Source of the DNA: Anaeramoeba flamelloides | Lineage: Eukaryota; Metamonada; Anaeramoebidae | DNA length: 64,000 nucleotides | NCBI GenBank assembly: GCA_027625915.1 | Contig: JANTQA010000033.1 | Coordinates: 4,154,001-4,218,000, forward strand | Direction: 5' to 3' | Part shown: in pieces, positions 58,579 through 64,000 of the stretch | Position numbering within the stretch: the stretch's first letter is position 1 | Layout of the letters: every line of letters starts with the position of its first letter | The notes under the pieces: generated by a model | What the model was told of the DNA's origin: nothing | What the model saw: only the letters and a program-made list of their open reading frames with translations | Database searches by the model: none | Translations under genes and position numbers: made by a program

Positions 58579-59334
58579 GGGACTAAACACTCTATTTTAT
58601 TTATTCCCACCCAGAGGTAATAAAGAGATTATTTGTACATGGATACAATTAAATCCAACAACCGAGCCCATTTATCGACTTTAGAGAAATGAGTTGTCAT
58701 TTTTACCCTCTATAAATTTCCAATAAAAACAGATCTTGATCCTTTTTTGTTTGCATTTTTTTTATTGAAAAAAGAAAAATAAAAATTTTCAAAAGATTTA
58801 TATTTTGCTAAATCTCACTTTTAATAATTTCTGAGAGTCTGTATGAATAAATAACTTTGAAAATTCATCTTATTTTAAAAATACAAGAAAAATAAAACAA
58901 ATATTGAATCCTTAAAGATCTAATAAAATTGATTATTTATTTTATTCACAAATATTTATTAAGAAATTTCTTGAAAAAAAAATAGACAATATTCTGATTC
59001 AAATATTTTGAGTCCCAACAACCAACTGTTATTATTTAAATATATTTTTTGAGAATATCTTTATTTGATTTTTATATTAATAATAATTTATTTCAATTAG
59101 TTTTATTTGTTTGAAATATTTAGGAAATTGATAAATAATAATAAAGTCTCTATTGACAAATTTAATCATTGGATTGTTAATAACTTATTGAAATAATTAT
59201 ATTGGGTTATTTATTATTGATGAAAAATAATCAAATTAAAAAGTATTTCTTTTATTCATAAGTTGAATTTTCCAGGTTTGAAAAAAGAAATAGGGGGGTT
59301 ATTAATTTAATGATTTGGTTGTTTTTCTCTGATT

Positions 59335-59775
59335 TTTTTGAGGTTTTCTATTTTATTAGGAAATCTATAGATTTCCGTTAGTTTTTTTTTGAATTTTCTA
59401 TTTATTTATGAAGTGTTCTAGGGTTTTTTTGAGGTTTTCTATTTTATTAAGAAAATCTATGGATTTCCGTTAGTTTTTTTTTGAGTTTTCTATTTTATTT
59501 AGAAAATATATGGATTTCCCAAAGTTTTTTTTTAGTTTTCTATTTACTTTTGAAGTGTTCTAGGTTTTTTTTATCTTTTGAAATAAACAGAAAATCTATT
59601 GATTTTCTATTTATTTCTAAAAGTAAAGAAAACCTCAAAAAAATCTATTGATGTTCACAAATAAATAGAAAACTAAAAAAAAACTTTGGGAAATCAATAG
59701 ATTTTCCTAATAAAATAGAAAACCTCAAAAAAACCCTAGAACACTTCATAAATAAATAGAAAACTCAAGAAAACT
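59335..59775. repeat. Large nested palindrome (GTTCTAGG family)
   Basis: The unit AGGTTTTCTATTTTATTA.GAAA with TATGGATTTCCGTTAG occurs in near-direct copies from 59341 and 59432, each followed by TGAAGTGTTCTAGG. From about 59600 the same sequences return in inverted order (AACCCTAGAACACTTCATAA, AATAAAATAGAAAACCTC). The fold centre is around GAAAATCTATTGATTTTC at 59590-59607. Single strands could form a stem of nearly 200 bp with internal sub-hairpins. Confidence 0.8.
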
Positions 59776-60720
59776 GAATGGTGATATTCTTGAATTCAAA
59801 AGCATAGACCAAAATTTTTGTTTTTACTCAATTCTTTACGACAAGGAAAATTTAAACACCAAAAATTTAAGTTACCCAAAACTATACATTGGATTTCAGT
59901 TATACTTCTTTTATAAATTATTTTTTCAAAGTTATCATAATTTTATGTAATAAAAAAAAAGCTAGCTCTTAAACTAATAAAAATCCGAATACCCTCCCTT
60001 TTCAAAAATTCTGACTTTTGAAAAAAAGCACCTATTTTTGGTGTATTTTTTTATTGAAAAAATTTTCAATGAATTAATTTTTGATTGACCATTAAGATTG
60101 AAAAAAGTATAATCATTAAAACAATTTACAGAAAAAAATCAGGAATGTATATAAAAACCCAAACATGGAAAAAATTAAAATGATAAAAAATATTCCAAAA
60201 ACAGATAAAAAAGTAGATTTTAAATTTGATTTAGTGATATCTTTTGATTTAAATTTTTTGTGCCATTTTAAAAATGAAAAATATGATTCTTTTTAAACTA
60301 TTAAAAAAATATATTAAAATTATCTCTCTACTAAGTCAATTAAAAAATTCAAAAATTTTATAATTAAAACTGAAAAAAATATTATGGAAAATTTCATTTT
60401 TTTTTCAATTCCAGTTAATATCTATTAAAGTGGTAAACTTTTTGAAAATTGTTATGTATAATAATGTTTATTATATGAATATATTTCAAAAATACAAAAT
60501 TTAGAGATTTTTTTGAAAAATCCTTTTCCTTGTCATGTTGTGAATTTTGGAAAGGTTAAAAGCACTTTTATTGATTTTTTTTTGTTTGAAAATCATTATA
60601 TTTGGTAAACCAAATGGCATTTAAAAATAACTATCAATGTTTTATTTTTAATTCAAAATAAATTGAGTAAAAAAAGAAAATTAAATAATTTCTCTCAAAT
60701 CGAAAATCAAAAAAAAAAAA

Positions 60721-61215
60721 CCTAATCGCGGTTTTCTCTAGGTTTATTATTTAGTTTTAAAATCTATTGATTTTCGTTAGGTTTTTTTGAAAATATTTGT
60801 TTATACGGAAAATCAATAGATTTTCGTTAGGTTTTTTTTACTTTTTAAAATAAACAGAAAATTTATTAAAATTTTCTGTTTATTTCAAAAAGTAAAAAAA
60901 AACCTAGAACACTTCAGGAATAAAATATAAAACCTCAAAAAAAAAAAACTAGAACACTTAAAAAATAAACAGAAAACTCAAGAAATGTTAAAGGAACTCT
61001 AATTAGATTCTTACAAATTATCTTTTAATTTCTCAAATTAAAATAATTATAATCAAAATTTATTGAGAAATCAAGAGAATAGAAAAAAATTAAATTTTTT
61101 ATTCAATTTTTTTTAAATTTTGGAAAAGTTAATGATATTTTTTTTTTCTTATTCAAGAAATAAACAGAAAATTAAATAAATTCATGGTTTATTTCTTAAA
61201 TTAATAAAAACCTAA
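60721..61215. repeat. Nested-palindrome repeat (GTTCTAGG family), right-hand cluster
   Basis: CTATTGATTTTCGTTAGGTT occurs near 60762 and again near 60811. AAATAAACAGAAAATTTATT pairs with its inverse around 60870, and AACCTAGAACACTT appears inverted near 60902. A further AAATAAACAGAAAATTAAA lies near 61162. It is built from the same words as the 1.7-, 47.1- and 59.3-kb copies. Confidence 0.7.
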
Positions 61216-63299
61216 AGACTCTAAGGGGAAAAATTTTTCAAAACTCAAAATAATAAAGAAAAAAAACAAACAATAATTTAGAATTTACATCATTAAATTA
61301 AAAGTTATCCACCATTTTTAGGTTTTCTAGGCTTATTTTTGATTGAAAAATACATCGATTTACAAAAAAAATCACAATATAGACAATTTGGGAACTCTAC
61401 AACTTTTCCCTAAAATTTTCCTGTGGGAAAAATATAATTTAGTGTTTAGAAAAAAATAGAGAAAACAATTTTCGAAAAAAATAAAAAATATTTTGAAAAA
61501 GTTAAAATATTTTATCCTTACGGGGTTGGCATCCAACATATATCAGCCTCAAAGAAAAGTAGCTCAATATTAAAGATGGGTTATATTAGTACTCTCGGGT
61601 TGAAATTTCTCTAAAAATTATATTCATAAAAATATTTTAAAAAGTTGATCTGAACCATTAAAAGAGTTCATTTTAAACTCAATTTCATAATAAATGGAAC
61701 AATTTTTTTTTACTTTTTTTTTACTTTTTTAAAAATTATTTTGAGACGATAAATAAAATATTTCCCGTGTTTAGAACTGAATTTTAAAGTTTTCATTTTT
61801 AATTATAATAGAGAATCTCAATTTATAAGAATATTTATCTTCAAAATTTGATTTTCAATTGGCGAGTGATTTTGAAATAGAGTTTATTAGTAAAAAAATC
61901 GAGAACTTGAGAAAAATTTTGTTTTTCAATACAAGTTAGTTCCATTTTTAATACACAAACTTTCAAGGAAATCTAAGGCAAAACAAAATCTCAAATTAAG
62001 GCACAAAATAAAATTCAAGTAAAATAATTTGTGTAAAAAAAATTCCAAAATATGTGTCTTAATTCGAGATTTTTAAGTGTCTGAAATTTACTTGAAAGTT
62101 TTTGTCTTAAAAGTGGAACTGATTGTATAAATGTTTAGTAATCTAAATATTTCAGAATTGACGTTCCAAAATAGTATTCTTGTTTTTTCTGAGAATTTGA
62201 TGAGTTATGAAAAAACAATAGTTTTTTACAAAAAGAAGCATAAATTTAACAAAACAAATAAAAATACAAAATTTTTCATAGAGTTCAAACAGTTAAAAGA
62301 ATCATAATAAAATAGTTAATTTTTAATTGGAAATAAATTTGATTTTAGTTAAATATGAAAATATTTTTAGATCTTTTAAGTTTTTTTATTTTCATTTTTG
62401 AATTACATAACCTGTTATGTTCAAGCAAAAATATTTTTCGAACAATTGTTATTATGTTAAAGTTGAGTTCTTCTAAACAGAAGAACACATATAACATTAG
62501 GTGATCGTTTCATACCATTTGATCGATCAATATCCCTAATAGAAATTTAAACAAATTTACCATTGCATTTTTATGTTATTCCCTATCCACAATTTTTTAA
62601 CACACTGTTTATTTATTTGTATTGATACTGATTTATTTTTTGTTATTTGAGTATTGGGGTTTTAAAACAAGTGTTAGTATTTCAATTAACGTAGCGTTCT
62701 AAGTTGTTATTTCTTCTTGAATATATTAAAAAAAAGTTTTTTTCTTCACAGGTTAAATTTAGGTCTTTTAAAAATTTTTATATTGGAATTTAATTTATTT
62801 TTACTAATTATTTAATATATTCGAAATATATAGATAAAAGTTATTCTGGGGTTGCTCAAACAACTCTTTTCGTAGTAACAGTTATTTAAAAAAATAATGT
62901 TTTGATGTGATGAAAAATTGATATGAACCTCTTTTAAACTTTAAAAAAAATTATATTAAATTTTTCTAGAAGTAAAAATAAAAAGCTTACTTTTCAAAAA
63001 AAAAAAAAAAAAAAAACAACAAAAAGAAATATTATGATATTACAATTAACATTATTAAAAAAAAATACAATAATTATTTTATGTGGTTTTATTTTGGTGA
63101 TTATTTAGTGAATCACGAAATTAAAAAGTTATAAAAATTGTTACTTTAATAAGTTCTTAATATGAATTGTTTAGTTTTTAGAATACCATTATTTTGGTTT
63201 CTATTTTAGATTTAGAAAAATAGAATTATAGAAAAAAATTCCTAAATAAAAATTTTCAATAGAGATAATTAGTAAAAAATATAATAAACTATTGTTTTA
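61216..63299. other. Intergenic region, one MITE, no gene
   Basis: Apart from the palindromic MITE at 61932-62125, I see only AT-rich sequence. A weak tRNA-like piece is at 61557-61616: TAGCTCAATATTAAAG followed 25 nt later by CGGGTTGAAATTTC, reminiscent of decayed A and B boxes. It cannot be folded into a convincing tRNA. Confidence 0.45.
61932..62125. mobile_element. TA-type palindromic MITE, copy 3
   Basis: Flanked by TA (61930-61931 and 62126-62127). The ends CAAGTTAGTTCC and GGAACTGATTG and the words ATCTCAAATTAAGGCACAAA / TGTGTCTTAATTCGAGAT are the family pattern. It is moderately decayed. Confidence 0.8.
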
Positions 63300-63497
63300 C
63301 AGTCAGTTCTACTTTTAAGGCACAAACTTTCAACGAAATTTAAGGCACAATAAAAATCTCAAATTAAGGCACAAAATTCAGATTCTTGGTAAAATAAATT
63401 GTAAAAAAAAAAATTTCAAATTTTGTGCCTTAATTTGAGATTTTTATTGTGCCTTAAATTTCGTTGAAAGTTTGTGCCTTAAAAGTGGAATTGACTG
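63300..63497. mobile_element. TA-type palindromic MITE, copy 4 (best preserved)
   Basis: TA at 63298-63299 and 63498-63499 flanks a 198-bp element that begins CAGTCAGTTC and ends GAATTGACTG. The arms of about 80 bp differ at only two positions near the tips. Each arm carries three copies of TTAAGGCACAA spaced 24-25 bp (63315, 63340 and 63364 on the left), which would suit repeated transposase binding. TA duplication with CAGT ends fits the Tc1/mariner superfamily. It is non-autonomous and recent, judging by arm identity. Confidence 0.88.
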
Positions 63498-63499
63498 TA

Positions 63500-64000
63500 T
63501 AATAGTTATTATAAAATCTATAATATATTTTTTAGAGTCATTTGATAATTGTTCACTAATATCATTTACATTCAATGTAAATACACTTTAATTATTCGCG
63601 AATATATGGTGGGATAATTATATTAAGATTTAAAATTTTCAATATCAACTCCCTTATTGGAATTAACAATTAAAAAAAAGTATGAAAAAGTAATTGTGTC
63701 TTGTATAAGAAATTATTATAAAAAAAAAAGAAAAAAAATCAAATGGAGAGATTAATATTTTTTAAAAATAAAATGAAATTTTGTTAAGGAGTCTGTTTTT
63801 GGGTGAAAACAGTGAAATAATGTATAAAATCACTCTTGAATAAATTATGTAATCCAAGGAATATTTGTCCAAGTAGAATTTCTTTTAGAAAAAATGTGTA
63901 ATTTTCACAATTTCAACAATTTTCACAATTTTTACATTGTTATATCAAGCTAAATTTTGATTTTAATATTTTAGAATTTCCATTCCAACTTTCAGAACTC
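63500..64000. other. Right edge of window
   Basis: AT-rich, no gene. The last 100 bases (from about 63897) match the dispersed repeat at 43960-44080 in opposite orientation, so an element probably continues beyond the window. Confidence 0.45.

Larger units (their letters stand above)
57154..59330. other. Intergenic region with two mobile elements
   Basis: It holds the decayed palindromic MITE (57501-57699) and foldback copy B (58013-58578). Directly after the latter comes TTAAGGGACTAAACACTC, whose first ten bases match the ends of the 4.6-kb element; it may be the stump of a further TTAA element. No genes were seen. Confidence 0.5.

Noticed and set aside
61557-61616. tRNA gene suggested by TAGCTCAAT and CGGGTTGAAATTTC
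   Set aside because: Acceptor and anticodon stems cannot be formed. At best it is a decayed tRNA-like or SINE fragment.
1-64000. CRISPR arrays, rRNA genes, integrated viruses or virus-like elements
   Set aside because: I saw no regularly spaced repeats with unique spacers, no rRNA signature, and no capsid, integrase or envelope-like protein in any frame. The repeats that flank unknown stretches are not sufficient to call LTRs.

Overview
This window looks like nuclear DNA of a free-living, probably amoeboid, protist with a very A+T-rich genome (about four-fifths A+T by eye). The evidence is short GT-AG introns, poly-Asn tracts in long proteins, large cytoskeletal and trafficking proteins (an autoinhibited formin and an Alfy/LvsA-type BEACH-WD40-FYVE protein), a heterotrimeric G-alpha subunit and a cytosolic ribosomal protein. 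Anaeramoeba or an amoebozoan would fit; the sequence alone does not decide. The standard genetic code fits every model. I saw no bacterial operon, CRISPR array, rRNA or intact tRNA gene.

Genes, left to right. A start-less FYRN/FYRC-like piece (+, about 2.9-3.3 kb). A small DUSP-domain protein (-, 3.6-4.3 kb). A Diaphanous-type formin of about 1,812 residues (+, 8.0-14.0 kb, three exons) that has GBD/FH3, a very long coiled coil, FH2 and DAD but no FH1. A G-alpha subunit of 350 residues (+, 19.7-23.1 kb, six exons including a 13-nt micro-exon). A BEACH protein of at least 3,520 residues (-, 41.2-29.0 kb, four exons), with a probable N-terminal exon at 45.5-45.0 kb. Two small RRM genes of one family (+, 51.6 and 54.3 kb). 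The ribosomal protein eS30 (+, 57.0 kb). The formin, G-alpha and BEACH genes are consistent with actin, signalling and membrane/autophagy roles; nothing shows they are co-regulated.

More than half of the window is non-coding, and much of that is old repeat sequence: relics of one LINE family (at about 1.1-1.6, 26.6-27.8 and 50.7-51.0 kb); a tRNA-derived SINE with a perfect 16-bp target-site duplication, nested in an inverted-repeat element (41.6-42.2 kb); a second GC-richer poly(A) retroposon (51.0-51.2 kb); a TA-flanked palindromic MITE family of about 195 bp in four copies (43.3, 57.5, 61.9, 63.3 kb); TTAA-flanked inverted-repeat elements, including two 556-558-bp foldbacks (55.5 and 58.0 kb); and a family of nested palindromes that share the words GTTCTAGG and AAATAAACAGAAAA (1.7, 28.3, 47.1, 59.3 and 60.7 kb).

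The observations most worth following up are two long perfect hairpins of unknown function, one in the 1.7-kb G-alpha intron and one over the end of the first RRM gene; the micro-exon that splits the P-loop; the FH1-less but DAD-bearing formin; and the subterminal repeat design of the palindromic MITEs.
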